Assembly (NCBI GenBank): GCA_026418625.1
Contig: JAOABA010000011.1
Location: 1-64,000 of the forward strand
Direction of reading: 5' to 3'
Length of the DNA stretch: 64,000 nt
From: Candidatus Kapaibacterium sp.
GTDB lineage: Bacteria > Bacteroidota > Ignavibacteria > Kapaibacteriales > UBA2268
The position numbers and the translations under genes are program-made. Each line of letters starts with the position of its first letter. The stretch's first letter is position 1. A model generated the notes under the pieces. That model was given only the letters and a program-made list of their open reading frames with translations. It did no database searches and had not been told where the DNA came from. This document shows positions 1 through 8,254 of the stretch, piece by piece.

Positions 1-3
1 CGG

Positions 4-22
4 AGATGTGTATAAGAGACAG
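4..22 (+). other. Nextera transposon mosaic-end adapter (library artefact)
   Basis: Bases 4-22 read AGATGTGTATAAGAGACAG, exactly the 19-bp Tn5/Nextera mosaic end. The preceding CGG matches the end of the Nextera read-2 adapter arm. This is unremoved library sequence, not genome. It creates the false N-terminus MCIRDR of the first ORF. True genomic sequence starts at about base 23. Confidence 0.97.
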
Positions 23-23
23 G

Positions 24-602
24 TCATATTACCCTGAAGGATTGAATCCGTTAAAAATTCTTATTGCTGATGAATATGTCCGAGCTGTTCGTGGGGGTTT
101 GGGCTCGGCAAAAACTGCAGCAAATTATGCAGCATCGCTCCTTGCAGGTCAGAAGGCGAAAGACGGCGGATATTCACAAGTCCTATGGCTAGATGGAATA
201 ACTCATGAATTCGTTGATGAAGTCGGTGCAATGAATATTATGTTTGTTATTGATGATGAGCTTGTTACACCTCCTTTAGACCAAGGCACCATTCTTGCAG
301 GAGTAACCCGAGATTCAGTTCTTAAATTAGGTAGGGAATGGGGTTTGAAAGTTTCTGAAAGACCACTTAAGGTTCACGAAATATTCGAAGCAAATGCTCA
401 AGGAAGGCTTAAGGAAGTCTTTGGAACTGGAACTGCAGCTGTAATATCTCCAGTCGGGCTCTTAGCATTCAAGGGACAGTCAATAATAATCAATGATATG
501 AAAATTGGCGAAATCGCCCAGAAAATGTATGACACAATCACAGGAATTCAGCACGGCGAAATCGAAGATAAGTATGGGTGGATTGTAAAAGTGGAAGTGT
601 AA
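24..602 (+). CDS. ilvE: Branched-chain amino acid aminotransferase, 5'-truncated
   Basis: C-terminal half of a PLP fold-type IV branched-chain aminotransferase, which interconverts Leu/Ile/Val and their 2-oxo acids in the cytoplasm. Visible family features are the PLP-lysine segment GSAKTAANYAASL, the stretch QVLWLDG followed by EVGAMNIMFV (compare TEVGTMN in BCATs), and the late GTGTAAVISPVG cofactor-binding loop. The ORF caller's start lies inside the adapter, so its first six residues are artefact. About 190 residues remain of a family usually near 350, so the N-terminal domain is missing because the contig ends. A terminator hairpin follows the stop codon, so this is the last gene of its transcript. 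The family is certain; the symbol is by homology to the larger, eukaryote-like BCAT class. Confidence 0.9.
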   Translation, partial: SYYPEGLNPLKILIADEYVRAVRGGLGSAKTAANYAASLLAGQKAKDGGYSQVLWLDGITHEFVDEVGAMNIMFVIDDELVTPPLDQGTILAGVTRDSVLKLGREWGLKVSERPLKVHEIFEANAQGRLKEVFGTGTAAVISPVGLLAFKGQSIIINDMKIGEIAQKMYDTITGIQHGEIEDKYGWIVKVEV

Positions 603-633
603 ATAATTAAAAAAATTATTTGAATTTTTAAAA

Positions 634-660
634 ACTGCCCCGAAAGGGCAGTTTTTTTTT
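634..660 (+). terminator. Rho-independent terminator after ilvE
   Basis: Seven-base-pair GC-rich stem ACTGCCC / GGGCAGT with loop CGAAA, followed directly by a run of T. It starts about 30 bases after the aminotransferase stop. Confidence 0.9.
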
Positions 661-756
661 ATTAATTATTTTGATAATATAAATAAAATTTTTATATTAC
701 TAAATAAATTTTTAAGTAATCCTAATTTTATTAATATTATGGAAAATTATCCTTGA

Positions 757-764
757 TATATTTG
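757..764 (+). promoter_or_regulatory. Possible Bacteroidota-type -7 element (TAnnTTTG)
   Basis: TATATTTG matches the TAnnTTTG -7 consensus known from Bacteroidetes. It lies in the 285-base gap between the ilvE terminator and the propeller gene at 889. No convincing TTG -33 element is seen upstream, so this is only a candidate. The rest of the gap is AT-rich with no ORF or repeat recognised. Confidence 0.25.
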
Positions 765-888
765 TTTTTTTCTACAAATAATGATTGTAGTCGTTTATTG
801 GACACTTTACTGAATTCAAAAGCTTACTGCTGATGTGAAGAATTATTAATAATATTACATTCTTTTTTTTAATTTTTTAGGAGAACTT

Positions 889-2049
889 ATGAAAATAACT
901 ATTAAAATACTATTGTTCTTGATAATATCAAATTTTTCATACACTCAATGGGTGCAATTACCAAATGGTTTGGGTGAAACTAGAATTTATTCTATAGCTG
1001 TAAACGACAATAAAATAATTGCAGGAACAGAAGGAAAAGGGGTTTTTTTAACAACCGATAATGGAAATAATTGGGAACCTATTGGGTTATCTCCACAAAG
1101 TATTGGTTGTGTAGCTTTTAGTGGGAACAACATTTTAGCCGGGACAGAATCATCAGGTGTATTTCTCACATCAGATAATGGAAAAAACTGGTTCAATACA
1201 TTAAAATATGATATGATAACAACAATAACCTCAAGTAGCAATATCATTTTTGCTGGTGGCTTTTCAGGGATTTATATATCTACTGATAATGGAAACAGCT
1301 GGACTAAAAATGAAAGTATTAATTCTTCAATAGGTAATATAGTAAACATAGGAAATACTGTCATTGCTAGTTCCCCTGTAGGTATATATAAATCTACCGA
1401 CAATGGTGATAACTGGGTTATGAGCACTACTGGACTGGAGCCAGGGGAATATTTTGCTTTGGGATTAAGTGATAAATATTTGTATACTTCTTCTGGTGGG
1501 ACAATTTATTTATCAACTGACTTTGGTACTAATTGGACAAAGAAAACTAATGTTAAAGCAGATATTATCTTTACTCTTGCAGTGCTAGGTAATAATGTTT
1601 TCGCTGGAACTCTTAGAGAAAACATTTTTTTATCTACAGATAATGGCACTAGTTGGGCTAAAAAAGATAAAGGTTTGATTGGTAGAACTGTCAAGACATT
1701 AGTAATAAGTAATGAAAATATTTTTGCTGCTACTGATGCTGGGGTTTTTAGAGCGAAAATATCGGATTTAATAACAACTTATGTAACAGAAGATTTTGAA
1801 AATAGGAATATTTTCTTAATTAGTCCTAACCCTGCTAGGAAATATATAGATATATCAGCGATCAGCAAAGATCTTAACTTTTCAAGTGAAAACACCAAAG
1901 TCGAATTATTCAATTCTCTTGGTGATATTGTTCTATCGCAATCAATTAATTTGATTTCCGATAAAGTTAGATTGTGGATTGATTTTTTACCTGCTGGTCA
2001 TTATTATTTGAAGTTTGGTAATCATTTTGAAAAATTTGTTATATTTTAA
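889..2049 (+). CDS. Secreted Asp-box beta-propeller with T9SS type A sorting tail (copy A)
   Basis: 386 aa. The N-terminus is a signal peptide (about residues 1-19). It is followed by at least six Asp-box/BNR-like repeats such as STDNGNNW, TSDNGKNW and STDNGTSW, the pattern of sortilin/YCF48-type propellers. The last ~75 residues (NPARKYIDIS... then GHYYLKFG) form a T9SS type A sorting domain, so the protein is expected to be exported and fixed at the cell surface. The start is supported by an AGGAGA Shine-Dalgarno just upstream. It is a paralogue of the gene at 5767, and the two bracket the lipoprotein pair at 2123 and 3932. The ligand is unknown; no catalytic site was recognised. Confidence 0.85.
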   Translation: MKITIKILLFLIISNFSYTQWVQLPNGLGETRIYSIAVNDNKIIAGTEGKGVFLTTDNGNNWEPIGLSPQSIGCVAFSGNNILAGTESSGVFLTSDNGKNWFNTLKYDMITTITSSSNIIFAGGFSGIYISTDNGNSWTKNESINSSIGNIVNIGNTVIASSPVGIYKSTDNGDNWVMSTTGLEPGEYFALGLSDKYLYTSSGGTIYLSTDFGTNWTKKTNVKADIIFTLAVLGNNVFAGTLRENIFLSTDNGTSWAKKDKGLIGRTVKTLVISNENIFAATDAGVFRAKISDLITTYVTEDFENRNIFLISPNPARKYIDISAISKDLNFSSENTKVELFNSLGDIVLSQSINLISDKVRLWIDFLPAGHYYLKFGNHFEKFVIF

Positions 2050-2122
2050 AAATCTAATAAACATTACAAAGGTTTCAATGATTTGTGAAGGTATGTTCCT
2101 TTTATTTTAAAATATAAAATTT

Positions 2123-3907
2123 ATGAAAAAAACGATAATATCTACGATTATTCTATTAATATTTATCTTATTAAACAGTTGCGGCACTGTCGAGCCAACT
2201 TCAAATAATAATATAAGCATTTTAGAGGGATTAAATATACTTGATACCCTTAATTCAAAATTCCGTGAATTAGCCGAAAAGACTGGTAGTGGTCCGATAA
2301 ATACATTAATGAAAACTAAGGAATGGCTGGCAGAATTGCCTAATGTCAGCGGAGCATCTATCCTTGATGATTATTTTATGATTATTCAACTTAAATCTGG
2401 TCTTTCTGTTACCTTCAATTTAGTTCTTGTTGATGCTGAAGGATACTCAATATTTCGTGGTGGCGGAGGAGAAGCTGAGTCTATAGCTATGGAAAAATTT
2501 AACGAATTACAAAAAAGAGAAATCCCAAACAAGAAAGTACTCTTTTATTCTGCTGCTTATTCTGAATTTTATAAGAAGGGAGAGTTGGAGAAAACTTTGT
2601 CTCATTTTGAGAAATCTAAAGAGAAATATGAAGTAACAGTTTTAAAAGATCAAGATTGTAAGCCAGAAATTATTGAAACATTTGGAAATTATGGATTGGT
2701 AATTATTGACACTCATGGTGAACCAGATGCTTTTATGACTGGTGGAAAAATAACCTTACTTTCTCAAGCAAAGTCTGAAGAGGACATCAAAGCAGTTTTC
2801 AAAAAAAATTTTGGTTCTGAGGAGAATTATTATAAAATTCTCAATAAAGAGTTGAGGTTGGGTGCGAGTATAAGATGGGAAATAGACACAACAAAACCAG
2901 GATGGCTTAAAGACTTTTCAAGTGGAGAACTTTATGCCACTTCAAAATTAATTATAAATCTCCCTAAATTATCGAATACTATAATTTTTGGCAACTGCTG
3001 CTATAGCGGTTATGGTGTAAAACCTCCCGATAAATACTCAGAATTATCTATTAGAACTGCTTTTCTTAAGACAGATCCAATAAGTTATTATGGATATAGC
3101 TTAAATAATGACCGTTCTACAGTTGTTACTGATCAATTCTCAAAATCAATGGAGGATAGTTTAGTGAAATCATTTGTTGTTGATCTTGATACTACAAAAC
3201 AGGCAAATCTCACTTATGATAATTTAGAGTTTTACGATCAGCATCTTTACCAATATGATTTAGATCGTGGTAATAAGAATCCGGATAAATTATGGTTCCG
3301 CCATTACAATCATAATGATTACTGGTTTGGAGGATGCATTACAGAATTCACAGACGAACGTGATGGACAAAAATACAAAGCAGTATGTATCGGTAAACAA
3401 AACTGGATGGCTGAAAACCTTCGTTATAATGCTCAGGGTAGTGTTATCTACAATAATAATAATGCCTTTCTTCCTCTTTATGGAAGATTATATGACTGGA
3501 ACACAATGATGAACGGTGAATCCGGCTCCTCATCAAACCCAAGCGGACGCAAAGGAATTTGCCCAAAAGGATGGCATATTCCCAGTAAAGCAGAATGGGA
3601 AGAACTACTTAAATTCGTTGGATATGATACCGGAAAACTCAAGGATACAATTCGATGGAAAACTCCAAACTCCGGTCATACAAACCTATACAGATTCACT
3701 GCATTACCGGGTGGTATTCAAACACCGCCTCCAACTTCCGCTTTCAGTTGGTTTAGCAATGCAGGATTTTGGTGGTCAACTGATGTTAGCACTACTCTAG
3801 CTGAAACTCATCGGATTATTTTCAATATAGTTGCAGATAATAATGTGGGTAGTTTAGAAGATGCTCAAATGCAATCTAAAGCTTCATGCAGATGTGTAAA
3901 GGATTAA
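2123..3907 (+). CDS. Lipoprotein with caspase-like (clan CD) region and C-terminal FISUMP domain (copy B)
   Basis: 594 aa. The signal peptide ends in a lipobox (LLNSC), so it should be an anchored lipoprotein. Two segments look like a clan CD cysteine-peptidase dyad in the usual order: hydrophobic strand plus DTHG (LVIIDTHG, His198) and hydrophobic strand plus Cys-Cys (IIFGNCCYSG, Cys292/293). The C-terminal ~190 residues, from DERDGQKYKAV through GICPKGWHIPSKAEWEEL to SCRCVKD, are a Fibrobacter succinogenes major paralogous (FISUMP) domain. The peptidase assignment is inferred from the motifs and their order, not a confirmed family match. Proteolytic activity, substrate and a self-cleavage role are unknown. 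It is paralogous to the next gene. Confidence 0.75.
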   Translation: MKKTIISTIILLIFILLNSCGTVEPTSNNNISILEGLNILDTLNSKFRELAEKTGSGPINTLMKTKEWLAELPNVSGASILDDYFMIIQLKSGLSVTFNLVLVDAEGYSIFRGGGGEAESIAMEKFNELQKREIPNKKVLFYSAAYSEFYKKGELEKTLSHFEKSKEKYEVTVLKDQDCKPEIIETFGNYGLVIIDTHGEPDAFMTGGKITLLSQAKSEEDIKAVFKKNFGSEENYYKILNKELRLGASIRWEIDTTKPGWLKDFSSGELYATSKLIINLPKLSNTIIFGNCCYSGYGVKPPDKYSELSIRTAFLKTDPISYYGYSLNNDRSTVVTDQFSKSMEDSLVKSFVVDLDTTKQANLTYDNLEFYDQHLYQYDLDRGNKNPDKLWFRHYNHNDYWFGGCITEFTDERDGQKYKAVCIGKQNWMAENLRYNAQGSVIYNNNNAFLPLYGRLYDWNTMMNGESGSSSNPSGRKGICPKGWHIPSKAEWEELLKFVGYDTGKLKDTIRWKTPNSGHTNLYRFTALPGGIQTPPPTSAFSWFSNAGFWWSTDVSTTLAETHRIIFNIVADNNVGSLEDAQMQSKASCRCVKD

Positions 3908-3931
3908 AAAAAATATTTATTTAGGTTTTTT

Positions 3932-5725
3932 ATGAAAAGTATTTTTATATTATGTTTTTTAACATTTACATTAGTTCTGGTATTTAGTGGCTGCGGCACT
4001 GTCGAGCCAACTTCAAATAGTAATATTAAAGTTCTGGAGGGTTTGCAAGTTCTGGATACAGTTAGTGTAAAATATATTGAATTTGCAGATATTGAAAATG
4101 GAAGTATATCAAAAGCTCTTGAAAAAACAGCAAACTGGGCAAAAAATCTTCCGAATGTCAGTCTTGTAAACTCTTTGGATGGTCTTAATATGAGAATTGT
4201 CCTCAAATCCGGTCAATTACTTGACTTTAATTTAGTCCCTGTTGATAATGAAGTTTATTCAATTTTTCGTGGGGGTGGAACCGGATTATTAAATGATGAT
4301 AAAACTGATGAGCTATTAAAGAGAACAATTCCAAGCAACAAAATATTAATTTTTGCTGCTGCATACAGCGAATTCTATAAACCCGGTGAATTGGAAAAAA
4401 TTACTTCACATTTTTCTAAATCTAAACTAAAATTTGATGTAAGAATTTTAAGAGATGAACAATGCACCCCTGACGTTTTAAGTAATATCAACAATTACGG
4501 TCTGGTTATAATTGATACTCATGGTAACCCTGATGGCTTTTTAATTGGGAAAAAGTTAGAATTTAAGACTAAACCTAAAACTGAAGAAGATGTAATTAAT
4601 TTGTTTAAAAGCGATTTCGGTTCGGATTACAGCTATAAAAAAATTCTAAATAATGAATTAATTGTCGGATTCTCTATTCAAATGGACTCAACAAAACCGA
4701 ACTGGCAGAAAACACCTATTTTAACAAAAAATAAGTATAAAATTTCCGCTACTTCAAAGTTCATAACCAATTTACCAAAATCTTCCGGAACAATCATTTT
4801 TGGAAATTGTTGCTATAGTGGATGGGGAGCTAAGTTATCTTCTGGTTATATGGACCCCCCATTAAGAACTGCATTCCTTAGTCTAAATCCGATAAGTTAT
4901 TATGGATATACTCACAATGATGAAACTTCAACTACTGTAACTGATAATTTTGCGAAGAAAATGGAAGATAGCTTAATAAAATCACTTGTGATTGATTTTG
5001 ACACAACAAAAAATGCCAACCTTACTTATGATAACAAAGAATTTAATGAACCAATTTACACTAATAATAAATTATGGTTCAGACATTATAACCACGATGA
5101 TTATTGCTTCAATGATTGTATAACCGAATTTATTGATGAACGTGACGGTCAAGTTTATAAGGCTGTATGTATCGGTAAACAAAACTGGATGGCTGAGAAT
5201 CTCAGATATAACTCACCCGGTAGTATGTGCTATGATTCCTCTGATGCTAATTGTGGTATCTTTGGAAAATTATATCCTTGGATAATTGCTTTAGCTGGAA
5301 GTAATGCTTCTATGACTAATCCAAGCGGTGTTAGGGGTATTTGTCCGAAAGGTTGGCATATTCCGAGTAAGGCAGAATGGGAACAGCTTTTTGCAAATTT
5401 CGGAACAGATACAGTTGCTCGAGCATTAAAAATGAAATCTGATTTATGGAAGAATTGGGTTGGCGAGACTAACAGCAGCGGCTTTTCTGCAATTCCCGGC
5501 GGCTTTTTTACTTGGACATTCGACATTTCGACCGGAAATGTCAGAAAATTTCAATTTAAAGGTGAACACGCTTTGTTTTTAAGCACATCAACAGATGGGC
5601 AGGGAAAAGTTTATGTGGTTAGTCTACAGTCTCAATCATCAAAGATTGTCCCATTCACAATCACAAATGATTTAGACCCAAACCAACCCCCTGCAAATGC
5701 TTCTTGCAGGTGTGTGAAGGATTGA
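3932..5725 (+). CDS. Lipoprotein with caspase-like (clan CD) region and C-terminal FISUMP domain (copy B')
   Basis: 597 aa, a clear paralogue of the preceding gene along its full length. It has a lipobox (VFSGC), a putative His in LVIIDTHG (His197), Cys-Cys in IIFGNCCYSG (Cys293/294), and a FISUMP domain from about residue 399 (DERDGQVYKAV, GICPKGWHIPSKAEWEQL, SCRCVKD). The dyad residues are kept in both copies although the rest has diverged, which suggests they matter. The gap to the upstream gene is only 24 bases, so co-transcription is likely. Copy number and the paired propellers hint at a surface complex, but that is inference. Confidence 0.75.
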   Translation: MKSIFILCFLTFTLVLVFSGCGTVEPTSNSNIKVLEGLQVLDTVSVKYIEFADIENGSISKALEKTANWAKNLPNVSLVNSLDGLNMRIVLKSGQLLDFNLVPVDNEVYSIFRGGGTGLLNDDKTDELLKRTIPSNKILIFAAAYSEFYKPGELEKITSHFSKSKLKFDVRILRDEQCTPDVLSNINNYGLVIIDTHGNPDGFLIGKKLEFKTKPKTEEDVINLFKSDFGSDYSYKKILNNELIVGFSIQMDSTKPNWQKTPILTKNKYKISATSKFITNLPKSSGTIIFGNCCYSGWGAKLSSGYMDPPLRTAFLSLNPISYYGYTHNDETSTTVTDNFAKKMEDSLIKSLVIDFDTTKNANLTYDNKEFNEPIYTNNKLWFRHYNHDDYCFNDCITEFIDERDGQVYKAVCIGKQNWMAENLRYNSPGSMCYDSSDANCGIFGKLYPWIIALAGSNASMTNPSGVRGICPKGWHIPSKAEWEQLFANFGTDTVARALKMKSDLWKNWVGETNSSGFSAIPGGFFTWTFDISTGNVRKFQFKGEHALFLSTSTDGQGKVYVVSLQSQSSKIVPFTITNDLDPNQPPANASCRCVKD

Positions 5726-5766
5726 TTCCTAAAAATTATTTTTTTACTTTTTTTTTTGGAGCATTT

Positions 5767-6933
5767 ATGAAAAAATTAATATACTTCCTTGTGTTTGTAT
5801 TAACAACAAATTTTGCTTTCTCAAAGTGGTCGCAACTCACTAATGGTTTAGGGTATGGTTTGGTTTACTCCGTAGCTGTAAGTGGTAATAATGCTTTTGT
5901 TGGAACATTTAACAAAGGTGTCTATTCATCTACAGATTTGGGAAATAATTGGAACCCAACCAATTTGAATTCTAATAATGTAATTTCTCTTACAATCAGC
6001 GGGAATTCATTAATTGCTGGAACCGATGAAAATGGTATTTTCATTTCCACAAACAATGGACAAAGTTGGAGTAATACTTTGACTACTGGCTCCATAAACT
6101 CATTTGCTATAAGTGGGAATAAGATATATGCAGGGGGGCACAAAGAAGTTTATGTCTCCACCAATAATGGAAGTTCTTGGACTGAGATAAATACTGAGTA
6201 TGACTTAACAATAAGTGATATTAAAGTGAAAGGGAATTTAATAATTATCAGCAGTTCTATTGGTGTTCTTATATCTTCAGATAACGGAAATAGCTGGGAG
6301 CAATATAATGATGGATTTGATGATTTAAATGTTTCAACTTTAGCTGTTAATCAGAATAAAATCTTTGCGGGAACTTCAGGTGGAGGCATTTATTTATCAA
6401 CAGATGATGGTAATAGTTGGACAAAGAAAACTGAAATAAACACACTAAATATTACTACACTTCTTGCTTACGGAAATAATGTTTTTGCTGGCACTTTTAA
6501 CAATAATGTGTATTTTTCCTCAGACAATGGAAATAGCTGGACAAAGAAAGATAATGGGTTGAACAATCCTTCCACCAGATTTTTGACTATTGGCGGAGAT
6601 TATATATTTGCTGCTACTGATGGCGGTGTCTATAGATCTAAACTATCAGATTTGACTTCAACTGATGTAAATGATGAAATAAAAAAAAATGATATTTTCT
6701 TAATTAATCCAAATCCAGCAAGTGATTTTATAGAAATTTCAGGGTTTGAAGATAGATCCGACTTTTTGAAAGATGATTTTTCAATTAAAATTTATAATAC
6801 AATTGGAGAGTGTGTATTATTTGACAAACAAAATCAAAATGCTGGAACAATTAGATTGAATATTGATTTTTTAGCTAAAGGTTTTTATTATTTAAAAATT
6901 GGAAATCTAATTGAAAAATTCATAAAATTATAA
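5767..6933 (+). CDS. Secreted Asp-box beta-propeller with T9SS type A sorting tail (copy A')
   Basis: 388 aa from the chosen start. The ORF track begins at 5704, inside the previous gene, but the ATG at 5767 begins a normal signal peptide (MKKLIYFLVFVL...) and has a GGAG Shine-Dalgarno just upstream, so the 21 extra residues are dropped. At least six Asp-box repeats (STDLGNNW, STNNGQSW, SSDNGNSW and others) are followed by a T9SS type A tail (NPNPASDFIEIS ... GFYYLKIG). It is paralogous to the gene at 889, including the opening residues after the signal peptide and the RLNIDFLAKGFYY-like end. It is predicted to be surface-exposed; its binding partner is unknown. Confidence 0.85.
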   Translation: MKKLIYFLVFVLTTNFAFSKWSQLTNGLGYGLVYSVAVSGNNAFVGTFNKGVYSSTDLGNNWNPTNLNSNNVISLTISGNSLIAGTDENGIFISTNNGQSWSNTLTTGSINSFAISGNKIYAGGHKEVYVSTNNGSSWTEINTEYDLTISDIKVKGNLIIISSSIGVLISSDNGNSWEQYNDGFDDLNVSTLAVNQNKIFAGTSGGGIYLSTDDGNSWTKKTEINTLNITTLLAYGNNVFAGTFNNNVYFSSDNGNSWTKKDNGLNNPSTRFLTIGGDYIFAATDGGVYRSKLSDLTSTDVNDEIKKNDIFLINPNPASDFIEISGFEDRSDFLKDDFSIKIYNTIGECVLFDKQNQNAGTIRLNIDFLAKGFYYLKIGNLIEKFIKL

Positions 6934-6944
6934 TTTTCTAATAG

Positions 6945-6973
6945 CCTTCCGAAAGTTTTGAACTTTCGGAAGG
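6945..6973. terminator. Bidirectional hairpin between convergent genes
   Basis: Perfect 13-bp inverted repeat CCTTCCGAAAGTT / AACTTTCGGAAGG with loop TTG, lying between the stop codons of two convergent genes. The T-run is weak, so rho-independent action is likely but not certain. Confidence 0.65.
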
Positions 6974-6998
6974 TTGAATTTATGTAATCCCGGAACTA

Positions 6999-7778
6999 CT
7001 AACCAGAAATTACCCTTTCTATCAATCTTTTAAATACCTTATATATCATAATCACTATGACAGGTAAAATTAAAAAAAATACCAGATTTGAAATTTTTGT
7101 GCTATGTAAATAATTAGCGAGAAAAAAAGAGAAAAGGTTTTCTTGATTGTTTGTTAAAATTAAGATTGCTATAATCTGTAATATTATGAAAATAGGTAAA
7201 GATATTATTGTCAAAAGACTGATAGTTTTCAGCTCATCAATATTTTTTAGCTTGAATGTCTCATAAGTTTGGAGTAAATAATAAAAAGCAAACCAAAGAA
7301 ATAAAAAGTAGATAAATTTAAATAGCAAAGGATTGTGTAATGTTGTAAAAAATATAAAATTTGTAAATCCAATATAGAGATAAGATATTGTCCCGGCTGT
7401 AAAGAAAGTTGTTAAGGGGTATCTAAGATGAAATTTATTAATTGATTTTCCTTTCCTGAATTTTATTAAATAATAACAAAGGACTGCCCCAAAACCCCCA
7501 AAAATAATATCATTGACCTGATCTTTAATGATTTCAGGCTTGAATAAATTCAATGCAAAAATCCTAAAAAGAATTTCAATTATTTCATAAGCTAAGAGAA
7601 TAAGAATTAGAACAAACCATTTCCTCTTAACTTTATATGCAGAAAGTAATATAAATATGAAGGCACCAGACCAGATATGGTTAAATGTCCAGAAATCAAT
7701 AAAGAAAATTGGATTGGAATAAATTACCTTATAAAGCCAGAGTGTGTTTGTATAGACTGTCTTAATTATCCAATCCAT
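6999..7778 (-). CDS. Multi-spanning membrane protein of unknown function
   Basis: 259 aa from the ATG at 7778; the ORF track's start is a TTG nine bases earlier. There are about six or seven hydrophobic segments separated by short charged loops. The N-terminal pattern (FIDFWTFNHIWSGAFIF) and the DQVNDIIFGGFGAVLCYYL segment resemble small VanZ/YjdF-like membrane proteins of Bacteroidota, but no function can be named. It overlaps the end of the upstream membrane gene by 17 bases, which suggests translational coupling. It is rich in Phe, Ile and Leu, as expected for an inner-membrane protein. Confidence 0.65.
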   Translation of the reverse strand: MDWIIKTVYTNTLWLYKVIYSNPIFFIDFWTFNHIWSGAFIFILLSAYKVKRKWFVLILILLAYEIIEILFRIFALNLFKPEIIKDQVNDIIFGGFGAVLCYYLIKFRKGKSINKFHLRYPLTTFFTAGTISYLYIGFTNFIFFTTLHNPLLFKFIYFLFLWFAFYYLLQTYETFKLKNIDELKTISLLTIISLPIFIILQIIAILILTNNQENLFSFFLANYLHSTKISNLVFFLILPVIVIMIYKVFKRLIERVISG

Positions 7779-8245
7779 TATGAACAAGCTTAGTTGAAGT
7801 AATGCTCTTCCTTGCTTTAAAAACTGATATTTTGAATATCAGTATATATAAAAACAAGAATGAAAATAAATTTATAGTAAGAATATATAAAGCACTAAAG
7901 CCATAAAAAAAGGCTAATCCGAAAAGCAAAAAAGCACTATTGATAATTAAAGCCAAAGAAAAAGCTTTTAACCTAATTATGTTAATCTCATCTGACTCCT
8001 GTTTTTCTTTCGAAAGGGCAATTAATGTCATACCAATGATAAGAGAGAAGGCAAATAATTCTTCACTGATATTAGAATGCATCCAAAAGAAATATTTAGT
8101 TTCAAAAAATGATGAAACTATTGCAAAGACTGGAATATAGAAATTCAAGGTCTAATTTAAAAATATTTTTTGCTATAAAAAGCAAAATAGCTGGAATTAG
8201 ACATAAATAGCCCACAATTCGGGTTTTATGGCTAAATAATATCAT
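7762..8245 (-). pseudogene. Small membrane protein gene split by a frameshift near 8148
   Basis: The ORF track gives 128 aa starting from a TTG right after a stop. An ATG at 8245 in another frame encodes MILFSHKTRIVGYLCLIPAI and continues to about LDLEF before drifting into a stop at 8102. The two parts join naturally around 8148 into one ~160-aa protein with a first transmembrane helix followed by the body (FFWMHSNISEEL, ALSKEKQESDE, IRLKAF, further helices). The joined protein resembles a small membrane family common in Bacteroidota (a ...SKEK..DE...IRL... pattern), recalled rather than searched. One extra base, or a +1 shift, explains the break. It could be a sequencing error, a true pseudogene or programmed shifting; function unknown. 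Confidence 0.6.
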
Positions 8246-8254
8246 ATTTTATTA

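Noticed and set aside
5704-5766. 21-residue N-terminal extension of the A' propeller
   Set aside because: It overlaps the previous lipoprotein gene, and the ATG at 5767 has a GGAG box and begins a normal signal peptide.
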